From an uncultured Bryobacteraceae bacterium (GTDB lineage Bacteria; Acidobacteriota; Terriglobia; Bryobacterales; Bryobacteraceae), in contig CAKZUE010000036.1 of assembly GCA_937920635.1 (NCBI GenBank), positions 19,003-83,002 on the forward strand: a stretch of DNA of 64,000 bases, given 5' to 3'. Made by a program: the position numbers and the translations under genes. The notes under the pieces were generated by a model. That model ran no database searches. It saw only the letters and a list, made by a program, of their open reading frames with translations, and was not told the DNA's origin. How positions within the stretch are numbered: the stretch's first letter is position 1; each line of letters begins with the position of its first letter. Positions 30,535 through 39,455 of this stretch are shown piece after piece.

Positions 30535-33500
30535 ATGAAGCGATATCTCCGGACAGGAGTATCTCTGCTGCTCTGCGCCCTGGCGGCGTGGGGGCAGGCA
30601 GATGCCAACAGGGCTCAGTTGTCGGGCACGATCCTGGATCCCAACGGGGCGGTAGTGCCGAATGCTTCAGTCAAGATCCGCAACACAGGCACCGGGGTGC
30701 AACGCGAGCTGCGCTCGAATGACGTGGGGCAGTTCCGCGCCGTGCAGCTCGACCCCGGGCGGTACGAGCTGGTCGCCGAAAGCGCGGGCTTCGCGCCCAC
30801 CACGCTGACGGGCATCGAGCTTGCCGTGGGCGCTGCGGTCAATCTCAACGTCACGCTGCAATTGCAGGCCACCACGCAGTCTATCGAGGTAGCCGACACC
30901 ATGATCAACGTGGCGCTGCCCGCGCCCAGCGTCATGGTTTCGGAGCGCGCCATCGAAAACATGCCGATCAACGGCCGCCGCTTTCAGGACTTCGCCACGC
31001 TGACGCCCACCGTGCAGGTGGAACCGACGCGCGGCCAGCTCTCCTTCGCCGGCCAGCGCGGCATCAACGGCAACATCATGGTGGACGGCGCGGACTACAA
31101 CCAGCCGTTCTTCGGCGGCATCCGCGGCGGCGAGCGCTCCAACTTCAACTTCACCATTCCGCAGGGCGCAATCCAGGAGTTCCAGACGGTCAGCTCCGGC
31201 TACGCCGCCGAGTACGGCCGCTCCACCGGCGGCGTGCTCAACGTCATCACGAAGAGCGGGACCAACGACGTGCATGGCGGCGCGTTCTATCAAAACCGCG
31301 ACCGCCGCTGGAGCGCCGACAACCCGATCTTCAAACGCCAGCCTTCCGAGTCGCTCCAGCAGATGGGCGGCAACGTGGGCGGGCCGGTGATCCGCGACCG
31401 CATGTTCTTCTTCGGCGCCGCCGAACACCAGCGCGCCAACACGCCCGCGCAGGTGATCTTCACGGCGTTGCAGGGCATCACGCCGAACCCGGCCACGCAG
31501 GAAGCCTACAGCTTCTTCAAGGGGCTCGAGCAGGACTTCAAGCGCGAAAACCGCGCCACCGCGCTCACCGGCAAGATGGACTACGCTTTCTCGCGGGGCC
31601 ACCGCCTCACGCTTCGCTACAACCACTCCCGCTCGAACGAGCCCAACTCGGTCACCGTCGGCGGCGCGCTCAATCCCTTCACCAACCAGGCGCTGTCCAA
31701 CGAGGGCAGGGAGATCAACCGCACGCACTTCGGCACCGTGCAGTACACGCACCTGTTCTCGCCGCGCGTGGTCAACGACCTGAAGTTCAGCCAGTCGTAT
31801 GAAATCCGCCCGCGCCTGTCGAACTCCGCGCTGCCCACCGTGGCTGCGGGCGTCATCGGCACCTACGGCGCGCGCAGCTTCCTGCCAACCACGCAGGACG
31901 ACTACCGCACGCAGATCACCAATTCCACCACCGTGCTCGCCGGTCGCCACAGCTTCAAGTTCGGCCTGGACCTGAGCCTGCTGAGCACGGCGCAGTTGTT
32001 CGGCTTCAACCAGTTCGGCGCGTTCTCTTTCCAGAACACGGCCGACATCGCCGGCATCCTCGATGCTCTCGGCACGGGCGGCAACGTGGCTAACCGCTTC
32101 GACATTCCGGGCGTCATCTACCGCCGCCAGATCGGCAACCTGATCGCCGACTTCAACGCAAAGCAGATGGCGCTGTTCGCCCAGGATAGCTGGCGCGTGG
32201 CCGATAACCTCACCGTCGATCTCGGCGTCCGCTGGGAGGGCCAGTGGAACCCCAAGGTGGAGGCGAACAACTCGACGCTCGTCAACCGCGTCAACATCGA
32301 CTATCCGCTGGGACGGCTGGATGTCACCCGGATCAAAGACAACCTGAAGCAGTTCATGCCGCGCGGCGGCTTCGCCTGGACGCCTTTCAGCGGCAAGCGC
32401 ACCGTGGTGCGCGGCCATGGCGGCATCTTCTATGCAGCCACGCCGCTGCTGCTGTTCTCGGGTCCGACGAACAACTTCCGCACGCCCCCCGGCGACGTCA
32501 GCATCCAGATCGGTCCCTTCGCGGCCAACAGCAATCAGAGCGTGTACAAGCTGCTCCAGCAGGTGGGCGTCGATCTGAACGCCTCCCAGCTTGGCGCGCT
32601 GCCGGTGATCCCGGTGGAGAAGGTTCAGCAGGCGGCGGCGCTCGCCGCCGGCGGCGCTGCGCCGGACCCGCTGCTGGGCGCTTCGCTCACCATGCTGTCG
32701 CCCGAGTTTTACAACCCGCGCTCGTACCAGTGGGGCGTCGGCTTCGAGCATCAGCTCACCGGCAACTGGATTGCGGGCGTCCAGTACCAGCATGTGAAAG
32801 CGGTGCATTTGCAGCGCAACCGCGACTGGAACCTGCCCGTGCCCACCGTGCGCGCCGCCGACGGCCGGCCCGTGTTCAACCGCGCGCTGCGCCCGGTGCC
32901 TCAGCAGGGGCAATACACCACGCGCGAGAGCAACGCCAAGTCTCTGTACCGCGCCATGGTGCTCCAGACCCAGTACCGCAGCCGGAAGCTCACCGGCGGG
33001 GTGTTCTACACGCTTTCGACGAACTACTCCGACGACGACAACGAGCGCAACGCCACTGGCATGGGCGCCATGAACCCCTACGACCTGAGCAGCGAATACA
33101 ACTACTCCGACCTCGACGCGCGGCACCTGCTGTCGTCGTACGCCCTCTACACGCTGCCTTGGGGCATCGAAGTGTCGGGCATCCTGCGCACCCGCAGCGC
33201 CCTGCCCCTGAACGCCATCGTGGGCAGCGATACCGACGGCAACGCCACCAACAACGACCGGCCCTATCAGGCCGTCGGCGTGCCCTTCAAGCGCAACGCC
33301 TTCCGCAACCGCGGCGTCGTCAACAACAACGACATCCGCATCCTGAAGAGCTTCGCCCTCCGCGAGCGCTACCGCATCCAGCTCTCGGCCGAGTTCTTCA
33401 ACCTGTTCAACCTCGACAACGTGGTCTACGCGGGCCAGGCCAACATCTACGGCCTCGGCATTAACGCCACCACCGGCGCCGCGGCGCCCGTCGATTCGCG

Positions 33501-33603
33501 CTTCCGGCTGTTGCGCAACGCCGCGGGCGACTACAACCAGCCGACCACTTCCCAGGTCGGCAATCCGTTCCAGGCGCAGTTCGGCGTCCGTTTCTTCTTC
33601 TGA
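30535..33603 (+). CDS. TonB-dependent receptor with N-terminal carboxypeptidase-regulatory-like domain (Oar-like)
   Basis: A 1022-residue outer-membrane protein. After the signal peptide (about 1-21, ending AAWGQA) comes a carboxypeptidase-regulatory-like beta sandwich (QLSGTILDPNGAVVPNASVK, about 28-110). The plug domain follows (PINGRRFQDFATLTP, AAEYGRSTGGVLNVITKSGTN), then a 22-strand-type barrel ending QAQFGVRFFF with the terminal phenylalanine signature. This architecture is greatly expanded in Solibacter-type acidobacteria. The substrate is unknown; a glycan or peptide is plausible given the neighbouring xylanase. The upstream 180 nt contain a perfect ACGGCC-ATC-GGCCGT palindrome at 30479-30493. 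A hairpin terminator follows the gene. Confidence 0.93.
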   Translation: MKRYLRTGVSLLLCALAAWGQADANRAQLSGTILDPNGAVVPNASVKIRNTGTGVQRELRSNDVGQFRAVQLDPGRYELVAESAGFAPTTLTGIELAVGAAVNLNVTLQLQATTQSIEVADTMINVALPAPSVMVSERAIENMPINGRRFQDFATLTPTVQVEPTRGQLSFAGQRGINGNIMVDGADYNQPFFGGIRGGERSNFNFTIPQGAIQEFQTVSSGYAAEYGRSTGGVLNVITKSGTNDVHGGAFYQNRDRRWSADNPIFKRQPSESLQQMGGNVGGPVIRDRMFFFGAAEHQRANTPAQVIFTALQGITPNPATQEAYSFFKGLEQDFKRENRATALTGKMDYAFSRGHRLTLRYNHSRSNEPNSVTVGGALNPFTNQALSNEGREINRTHFGTVQYTHLFSPRVVNDLKFSQSYEIRPRLSNSALPTVAAGVIGTYGARSFLPTTQDDYRTQITNSTTVLAGRHSFKFGLDLSLLSTAQLFGFNQFGAFSFQNTADIAGILDALGTGGNVANRFDIPGVIYRRQIGNLIADFNAKQMALFAQDSWRVADNLTVDLGVRWEGQWNPKVEANNSTLVNRVNIDYPLGRLDVTRIKDNLKQFMPRGGFAWTPFSGKRTVVRGHGGIFYAATPLLLFSGPTNNFRTPPGDVSIQIGPFAANSNQSVYKLLQQVGVDLNASQLGALPVIPVEKVQQAAALAAGGAAPDPLLGASLTMLSPEFYNPRSYQWGVGFEHQLTGNWIAGVQYQHVKAVHLQRNRDWNLPVPTVRAADGRPVFNRALRPVPQQGQYTTRESNAKSLYRAMVLQTQYRSRKLTGGVFYTLSTNYSDDDNERNATGMGAMNPYDLSSEYNYSDLDARHLLSSYALYTLPWGIEVSGILRTRSALPLNAIVGSDTDGNATNNDRPYQAVGVPFKRNAFRNRGVVNNNDIRILKSFALRERYRIQLSAEFFNLFNLDNVVYAGQANIYGLGINATTGAAAPVDSRFRLLRNAAGDYNQPTTSQVGNPFQAQFGVRFFF

Positions 33604-33629
33604 TCGGAAGCAACGCCTGACAACTTCAG

Positions 33630-33659
33630 CGGGGGCCGCCTCGATGAGGCTGGCCCCCG
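33630..33659 (+). terminator. Hairpin terminator after the TonB-dependent receptor gene
   Basis: CGGGGGCC and CCTC pair with GAGG and GGCCCCCG around a GAT loop, with one unpaired base on the 5' side and two on the 3' side. The stem is followed by TTGCCATAAT and starts 26 nt after the receptor stop. The T-run is short, so it may act as a strong structural barrier rather than a perfect intrinsic terminator. Confidence 0.55.
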
Positions 33660-33677
33660 TTGCCATAATGGAGGCAG

Positions 33678-35117
33678 GTGCACGAGGCTTCCCCCATTGA
33701 CCGTTTGGCCGGACGGGCGCGCCGCCGCCTGATGGCGTTGATCGCGGTCGAGGAGTTCTGCCGCGCAGCCGCGGTTGTCTGCCTGCTGATGGGCGCCATG
33801 CTGGTGGCCGGAGCCGGCGTCTTCCACCCCGCATGGCCGCTCGGCTGCGCCGCCGCGGCCCTTCTCTGGACCGCCTGGCGCGTGCGGCGGCGCGCGCCGG
33901 ATGGCTACACGGCAGCGCAGCGCGCCGATGCCGGACTGGGCCTCCGCGATCTGCTGGCCACCGCCTGGCATCTGCGCCACAACGGACGGAAGACCGCCAG
34001 TCCATTTGTTCCTCTGATCGAACAGAGGGCCGCCGAAGCCTGCGCGGATGCCGATTTGCGCGAAGCGCTGCCGCTCCGGTGGTCCCGCGCCTCGGCCCTC
34101 GCCGCGGCGGCTTTTTCCCTTCTGCTGGGGCTCTTCCTGCTGCGTGTGGGCCTGCTGCGCACCTTTGATCTGCGCCCGCCGCTGGTAGCCGTGCACTTCG
34201 ACACGCTCACCGGCGCGCCCGTCCCGCCCGCCCCGCCGCGCCGCCCGCCTGCAAAGAAGCTGGACCTGCCGGGGTTCACCCTGGAAGAGGCCCAGGCGGG
34301 AGCGCTCGACGAGGAACAGATGCCCGCGGAGGCGCTGCGCACCGCCGAAGGCGGCGAGTCTGCCTTACCCTCCCCGCAGGGCACCCGCGCTCCCAACGGA
34401 CGCATGCAGACGCCGGGGCAGACCGCCGAATCCGGCCAGCAGCAGCCGGGCGATGAGGACTCGAGCGAGGCTGACAGCGCTCCCGACGATTCCAGCGGGC
34501 GCCAGAACGGCAAGGACAGCCCGCCTCGCACGCAGCCGCAGGACTCGCTGCTCGACAAGATGCGCGACGCGCTGGCGAATCTCATGGACAAATTCAAGCT
34601 CGAGATGCCTCCGGGCGAGGGCACGCGCACGGGTGAGCAGAAGGCGAAACAGGAATCGGCGCGCCGCGAGAAGGGCCGCCCGCAACCAGGCAGGAAGGGC
34701 GAGCAGGGGCAGGAAGGCGACATGCTGTCCGGTCAGCAGCAGGCGCAATCGGACGCCTCGCAGCAGGCGAAATCGGAACAGGCAGGCAGCCCCGACGCCG
34801 CATCGCAGAACGAGAAGAGCGGCATCGGCAAGGAGGAGGGACGCAAGGAGCTTCAGGCGGCGGAAGAGATGGAAGCGATGGGCAAGCTGGATGAGCTGCT
34901 GGGCAAGCGCTCGCAGAACGTGCAGGGCGAGGTGATGGTGGAGGTCACCAATTCGAAGAACCAGCAGTTGCGGACGCCCTATACCGGCAGGACGGGCGCG
35001 AGGACGGACGCGGGCTCCGAGCTCGGACGCGATGAAGTGCCGCTTCACCTGCAAGAGTACGTACAGCGCTATTACGAGCAGGTGCGCCGCGCGGCGCCGC
35101 AGAGTAAACAACAGTAG
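33678..35117 (+). CDS. Membrane protein with long low-complexity hydrophilic C-terminal region
   Basis: I do not recognise a named family. The 479-residue product has two hydrophobic helices near the N-terminus (VVCLLMGAMLVAGAGVF and PLGCAAAALLWTAW) and a third at about 138-155 (ALAAAAFSLLLGLFLLRVGLL). It then has a proline-rich stretch and about 250 residues rich in Gln, Glu, Ser, Lys and Gly. The last 60 residues look folded (QGEVMVEVTNSKNQQLRTPY, then LQEYVQRYYEQVRRAAP). The start is GTG at 33678 with GGAGG close upstream; the first ATG in frame, at 33732, is the alternative. Architecture resembles membrane proteins of MoxR/DUF58-type aerotolerance clusters, but no such partners are present. 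Confidence 0.65.
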   Translation: MHEASPIDRLAGRARRRLMALIAVEEFCRAAAVVCLLMGAMLVAGAGVFHPAWPLGCAAAALLWTAWRVRRRAPDGYTAAQRADAGLGLRDLLATAWHLRHNGRKTASPFVPLIEQRAAEACADADLREALPLRWSRASALAAAAFSLLLGLFLLRVGLLRTFDLRPPLVAVHFDTLTGAPVPPAPPRRPPAKKLDLPGFTLEEAQAGALDEEQMPAEALRTAEGGESALPSPQGTRAPNGRMQTPGQTAESGQQQPGDEDSSEADSAPDDSSGRQNGKDSPPRTQPQDSLLDKMRDALANLMDKFKLEMPPGEGTRTGEQKAKQESARREKGRPQPGRKGEQGQEGDMLSGQQQAQSDASQQAKSEQAGSPDAASQNEKSGIGKEEGRKELQAAEEMEAMGKLDELLGKRSQNVQGEVMVEVTNSKNQQLRTPYTGRTGARTDAGSELGRDEVPLHLQEYVQRYYEQVRRAAPQSKQQ

Positions 35118-35205
35118 CCGCCAGAATGGCGAAGTTGCGCCCGGCGCCGGCGCTTCACAGGGGCGCTTCCACACCTGCGCCGCATCCCGGGCATGAGGCG
35201 CCGCT

Positions 35206-35637
35206 TCAGGCGCTCTTCAGGCACTTTTCGACGGTATCGAAGAGCTGGTGCGAGTCCACCGGCTTGGGCAGGTACCCGTTCATGCCCGCTTCGAGGCACC
35301 GCTCCTGCTCTCCATTGAGCGTGTAGGCGGTGACCGCGATGATGGGGGGTTGCGGCCATCCGCCAAGAGTGCGGATCAGCCGCGCCGCCTCCAGCCCGTC
35401 GAGCACGGGCATCTGAAGATCCATGAAGATCAGCCCGTAGGACTTCTCAGCCACGCGTTGCACCGCCTGCGCGCCGTCGTTGGCCACGTCGACTTCGTAG
35501 CCGCGCTTGCGCAGCAGGGTGGCCAGGACCTTCTGGTTGATGGGGTTGTCTTCCACCACCAGGATCGGCGCGGGGCGGCTGCCCGGCGCTCCGCCGTTTC
35601 CGCTGCGCTCGCCAGCCGGTTTACGATCCAACGACAT
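35206..35637 (-). CDS. Single-domain response regulator (CheY-like receiver)
   Basis: A 143-residue protein with a flexible Gly/Pro-rich N-terminus and one receiver domain. Acidic pocket residues are Glu29-Asp30 (ILVVEDN), the phosphoacceptor is Asp73 (FMDLQMPVLDG), the switch Thr is in AVTAYT, and the conserved Lys is in YLPKP. The NPINQKV segment is typical of receivers from hybrid histidine kinases. There is no output domain, so it probably works by protein contact or phosphorelay. The start at 35637 is preferred because GGAGG lies 7 nt upstream; the ATG at 35652 would include that site. No kinase is adjacent. Confidence 0.9.
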   Translation of the reverse strand: MSLDRKPAGERSGNGGAPGSRPAPILVVEDNPINQKVLATLLRKRGYEVDVANDGAQAVQRVAEKSYGLIFMDLQMPVLDGLEAARLIRTLGGWPQPPIIAVTAYTLNGEQERCLEAGMNGYLPKPVDSHQLFDTVEKCLKSA

Positions 35638-35808
35638 ACAGGGACCTCCCATTCCGCCGGCCGGGCCTCAGGACGGTCTGCCCGTCCCGTGATCCGGCCT
35701 CATTCTGAGCTGACCTGCGTCGGCCCATGTCGCCATATCGGCCGCCTGCCGGCGTCCTTGAGGATTCTTTCGCGGCTGACAGCCGCCCTGCTGCACAATG
35801 AAAGTTCG

Positions 35809-36825
35809 ATGCCCGTCCCCGACCCCGCTCCCGTTCTCGATCTGATCGAAGCCTTCCGCCGCTCCAAAACGATGTTCACGGCCGTGCGCCTCGGCCTGTT
35901 CGATCTGCTCGATGAGGCGCCGGCCACCGCGGCGCAACTTGCCGCCCGCACGGGCACGCACCGCGAAGCGCTCCAGCGGCTTCTCGAAGGCTGCGCGGCG
36001 CTGGGACTGCTGTCTCTCGACGATGCCATCTTCTCGAACACGGATCTCGCCCGCTGCTATCTGACGCGCGGCAGCCCGCGCTCCTTGAGCGGCTATATCC
36101 GCTATTCCGACGACGCTCTCTACCGCCTGTGGGGCGAGCTGGAGGCCGCGGTGCGCGAGGGCGCACCGCGCTGGCAGCAGGTCTTCGGGGCGCGCGGCTC
36201 GCTGTTCGACCACTTCTACCGGACCGAAGAGGCGCGCGCCGACTTCCTCGCCGGCATGCACGGCCTCGGCCTGCTCAGCTCGCCCGCCCTGGTGCGGGTC
36301 TTCAACCTGAACGCTTACGAAACGCTGGCCGACCTCGGCGGCGGCACCGGGCATCTGGCCATCGCCGCCTGCGAGCGCTACGGGCGCATGCGCGCCGTGA
36401 TTTACGACCGTCCCGACGTCCTCGCGCACGCCCGCCCGCACATCGAAGCCTCCCCCGCGCGGGAGCGCATCACCTGCATGGCGGGCGACTTCTTCCGCGA
36501 CCCGTTGCCCCGCGCCTCGCTTTATGCGCTGGGCAGGATCCTGCACGACTGGAGCGACGAGCGGTGCCTGGAATTGCTCGCCCGCGTGCGCGCCGCGCTC
36601 GAGCCGGGCGGGGCGGTGCTCATCGCCGAGATGCTTCTCGATGAAGACCGCTGCGGGCCGTTGCGCGCTTCGATGCAGTCGCTCAATATGCTCGTCTGCA
36701 CCGAGGGCCGCGAGCGGACGGAGAGCGAATACCGCGCCCTCGTCGAGGCCGCAGGATTCGAAAACGTCGAAGCGCGCCGCACCGGAACCCCGCTTGACGC
36801 CCTTCTGGCGCGCAGGAAACAATAG
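35809..36825 (+). CDS. SAM-dependent O-methyltransferase (hydroxyneurosporene/acetylserotonin-type)
   Basis: A 338-residue two-domain enzyme. The N-terminal winged-helix dimerisation domain (RLGLFDLLDEAPATAAQLAA, REALQRLLEGCAALGLL) is followed by the Rossmann methyltransferase domain with SAM motif I DLGGGTGHLAIA, AVIYDRPDVLAHARP, GDFFRDPLP, and the ILHDWSDERCLELLARV block characteristic of this family. The ATG at 35809 fits the domain start; the open frame extends far upstream through non-conserved sequence. Substrate unknown. It is the first gene of a close-packed plus-strand series (gaps of 5, 2, 3 and 43 nt). Confidence 0.87.
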   Translation: MPVPDPAPVLDLIEAFRRSKTMFTAVRLGLFDLLDEAPATAAQLAARTGTHREALQRLLEGCAALGLLSLDDAIFSNTDLARCYLTRGSPRSLSGYIRYSDDALYRLWGELEAAVREGAPRWQQVFGARGSLFDHFYRTEEARADFLAGMHGLGLLSSPALVRVFNLNAYETLADLGGGTGHLAIAACERYGRMRAVIYDRPDVLAHARPHIEASPARERITCMAGDFFRDPLPRASLYALGRILHDWSDERCLELLARVRAALEPGGAVLIAEMLLDEDRCGPLRASMQSLNMLVCTEGRERTESEYRALVEAAGFENVEARRTGTPLDALLARRKQ

Positions 36826-36830
36826 CGGCG

Positions 36831-37796
36831 ATGAGGCTGCTCATACTGTCTGCTCTGATGACGGGGTGCCTGATGGAAGCGCAAGTGCAAATCGAAAAGA
36901 CCGCCTTCAGCGGCTGGCCGAACTGCTACCGGATCACCAACGGCGAAGCGGAGCTGATCGTCACCTCCGACATCGGCCCGCGCATTATGTTCTTCGGCTT
37001 CCGGGGCGGGCAGAACTTCTTCTGGGTGCAGCAGGAGACCGCCGGACGCTCGGGCGAGCCGCAATGGGTGGCGCGCGGCGGGCATCGCATCTGGATTGCG
37101 CCGGAAGACGTGCGCTACACCTACCCGCCCGACAATTCGCCGGTGGAGATCGAAATCCGCGGCGGCGCGCTCATCGCCTCGCAACCGGTCGAGAAGGAGA
37201 CCGGCATCCAGAAGCAGATCGAGATCCGCATGGCGCCGCGCGGCACGGAAGTGACGGTCATCCACCGCCTCTTCAACCGCGGCGTCATGCCGCTCGAGTT
37301 CGCCCCGTGGGCGCTGACGATGATGGCCCCCGGCGGCCACGGCGTCAGCGGCTTCCCGCCCCGCGGCACGCACCCGGAGATGCTCGCCCCCACCAACCCG
37401 CTGGTCATGTGGGCCTTTACGGATCTCTCCGACCCCCGCTGGACATGGCTCAAGAAGTACTTCGTGCTGCGCCAGGATCCGAAGAACCCCGTGCCGATGA
37501 AGATCGGACATTTCAACCCGAAAACGTTTGGAGCTTACTTCCTCAACGGCGAGATGTTCCTCAAGCGCTACGACGCCGATCCCTCGAAAACCTATCCGGA
37601 CTTCGGCTGCTCGTACGAAACGTTCACCAACGCCGACTTCCTCGAGCTGGAGACGCTGGGGCCGTTGACCAAAGTTGCGCCCGGCAGCGCGGTGGAACAC
37701 GTGGAGCGCTGGAGCCTGCACCGCGGCGCGCGGCCATCCGCCTGGACCGATGCCGAGCTTGACCGCATCCTGTCGCCGGTGCTCGCATCTAAGTAA
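36831..37796 (+). CDS. Exported DUF4380-like protein (galactose-mutarotase-like fold)
   Basis: A 321-residue beta-rich protein. The N-terminus (MRLLILSALMTGCLMEAQ) is a signal sequence; MTGC may be a lipobox, but Met at -3 is unusual. Segments such as CYRITNGEAELIVTSDIGPRI, GGHRIWIAPED and VTVIHRLFNRGVMPLEFAPW resemble the DUF4380/aldose-epimerase-like carbohydrate-binding fold, from memory. Catalytic residues are not established for that family. It sits 5 nt after the methyltransferase gene and 2 nt before the next, so it is in the same operon. Confidence 0.6.
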   Translation: MRLLILSALMTGCLMEAQVQIEKTAFSGWPNCYRITNGEAELIVTSDIGPRIMFFGFRGGQNFFWVQQETAGRSGEPQWVARGGHRIWIAPEDVRYTYPPDNSPVEIEIRGGALIASQPVEKETGIQKQIEIRMAPRGTEVTVIHRLFNRGVMPLEFAPWALTMMAPGGHGVSGFPPRGTHPEMLAPTNPLVMWAFTDLSDPRWTWLKKYFVLRQDPKNPVPMKIGHFNPKTFGAYFLNGEMFLKRYDADPSKTYPDFGCSYETFTNADFLELETLGPLTKVAPGSAVEHVERWSLHRGARPSAWTDAELDRILSPVLASK

Positions 37797-37798
37797 GC

Positions 37799-38422
37799 AT
37801 GAAGCCTTGGCGCGTATTCACGACGATGTTTCTGCTGGCAGGCGTGGCGGCCGCGGCCGACTACCGCACCGAGCCCGCCGGACCGCCGCCGGCGGAGGCA
37901 GCGGCTCTGGTCTCCGCGCTGGCCGCTGATGGCATCAAGGTGGTCAAACCGGATGGCGGCGCGCTGTGCTCGTTCTGGTTCGCCCGCGAAGCAGCCAAAG
38001 AAGGCGAGCCGGAGCAGAACGCCACCTGGGGCGCCCCGCACGGAACTTTTCTGGGCGTGGTGCGCGTCGAGAGCCGCTGGAGCGACCGCCGCGGCCAGCC
38101 CATCCGCCCCGGCGTCTACACGCTGCGCCTCAGCTTCTTCCCGATGAACGGCGACCACCAGGGCGTGGCGCCGCAGCGCGACTTCGCCATCCTCTCTCCG
38201 GCGGAGATCGACAAGGACGCGGCGGCGAAACCTTCTTTTGATCAGCTCATGGACATGAGCCGCAAGGCCTCCCGCACGCCGCATCCGCTGGTGTTGAGCC
38301 TGTGGAAGGAGTCCGCCCCGGATGAGACGGCCATCACGGCGGATGGCGAAGATCAGGTGCTGCGCGCCAGCATCGGCGGAACGCCGGTTGCGCTGATCGT
38401 TTACGGGCGCGCCGACCACTGA
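37799..38422 (+). CDS. Secreted protein of unknown function
   Basis: A 207-residue exported protein with a signal peptide ending AGVAAAAD (about residue 20). The mature part has a beta-rich core (GTFLGVVRVESRWSDRRGQPI, RPGVYTLRLSFFPMNGDHQG) followed by FDQLMDMSRKASRTPHPLVLSLW and a final beta segment. Proteins with this RPGVYTLR-FFPMNGDHQG pattern are, as I recall, frequent in Acidobacteriota and unassigned. It lies between the DUF4380-like and alpha/beta hydrolase genes with gaps of 2 and 3 nt. Confidence 0.65.
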   Translation: MKPWRVFTTMFLLAGVAAAADYRTEPAGPPPAEAAALVSALAADGIKVVKPDGGALCSFWFAREAAKEGEPEQNATWGAPHGTFLGVVRVESRWSDRRGQPIRPGVYTLRLSFFPMNGDHQGVAPQRDFAILSPAEIDKDAAAKPSFDQLMDMSRKASRTPHPLVLSLWKESAPDETAITADGEDQVLRASIGGTPVALIVYGRADH

Positions 38423-38425
38423 TCC

Positions 38426-39412
38426 ATGTGGCCCTGGCTCGCCGCGCTGATCGCCCTGCCCGTGGCCGGGCGCCTCTATCAATGCCTGGGCGAACGGCGC
38501 GACGCGCGGCGCTGGCCTCCGCCGGGCCGCATCATTTCCGGTTTCCACGTGCTCGATTCCGGCGGCTCCGGCCCGCCAGTGGTCCTGGAAGCCGGTATCG
38601 CCGCCTCCAGCGCGAGCTGGAAGCTCGTGCAGGATGCGCTGTCCGGCAGCTTCCGCGTCATCAGCTACGACCGCCGCGGACTCGGCTACAGCGAGCCCGC
38701 CTCATCGCCCCGCACGCTGGATCAACTGCTCAGCGAGCTGGATTTTGTCGTGGAAGCCGCACAGGTGGGGAAGCCATTTGTCCTCGCGGGCCACTCTTTC
38801 GGCGGATTGATGGCTCGCCACTACGCGGCGCGTTTCCCGGAGAAAGTCCATGCGCTGGTGCTGCTGGATCCCCTGGAGCCGTTCGAGTGGTCGCCGCTAT
38901 CGGATGTGCGCGGCCGCATGCTGGGGCGCGGCGTGACGCTGTCGCGGCGCGGCGCAACGCTGGCGCGGTGGGGCGTGGTGCGGCTGGGGCTCGATCTGCT
39001 GCTGCTCGGCTCGCGCCGCCTGCCCACGATGCTCGCTGTTGCCGCCAGCGGAAAGGGGAGCGAGGTCACCCGGCGGCTGGCGGGCGAGATTCAGAAGCTG
39101 CCTCCTGAAGTATGGCCGCGCGTCAAGTCGCACTGGTGCCTGCCGCGAAGCTTCTCGACGATGGCCGAATACCTGGAGCGCCTGCCGGAGTATTGCCGCG
39201 CGGAGCTCGATGAAGAGCCTCTGCGCCGGATTCCCGTGCATGTGCTCTCGGGCGGCACGACGCCTCCGCTGGTGGTGGAAGCCCACCAGCGCTGGGCGCA
39301 ACAGTCCCGCGGCGGCACGCATCAGGTCGTGCCGGACAGCGGCCACTGGCTGCAACTGGACGCTCCCGGCGAGGTGTCAGACATAATTCGCCGCGCTTGG
39401 ATGCAAATGTAA
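38426..39412 (+). CDS. Alpha/beta-fold hydrolase
   Basis: A 328-residue hydrolase with a hydrophobic N-terminus (MWPWLAALIALPVAG, a probable membrane anchor or signal). Catalytic features are the nucleophile elbow GHSFGG, an acidic residue after LVLLDPLEP or later near VHVLSGGTTPP, and His in DSGHWLQL. EAGIAASSASW supplies the oxyanion-hole region. The cap (about 165-250) is arginine-rich. Substrate unknown. It belongs to the operon that starts with the O-methyltransferase and lies 3 nt after the preceding stop. Confidence 0.85.
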   Translation: MWPWLAALIALPVAGRLYQCLGERRDARRWPPPGRIISGFHVLDSGGSGPPVVLEAGIAASSASWKLVQDALSGSFRVISYDRRGLGYSEPASSPRTLDQLLSELDFVVEAAQVGKPFVLAGHSFGGLMARHYAARFPEKVHALVLLDPLEPFEWSPLSDVRGRMLGRGVTLSRRGATLARWGVVRLGLDLLLLGSRRLPTMLAVAASGKGSEVTRRLAGEIQKLPPEVWPRVKSHWCLPRSFSTMAEYLERLPEYCRAELDEEPLRRIPVHVLSGGTTPPLVVEAHQRWAQQSRGGTHQVVPDSGHWLQLDAPGEVSDIIRRAWMQM

Positions 39413-39455
39413 CAGTCCTTCTGGAAGAATAAGAAGATCAGAGGAAGCAAAGACG

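Noticed and set aside
30667..34005. A 1112-codon open frame on the minus strand opposite the TonB-dependent receptor gene
   Set aside because: It is the antisense shadow of a GC-rich gene with strong third-position bias; its product is His/Ala/Arg-rich without motifs, and the plus strand encodes a clear receptor.
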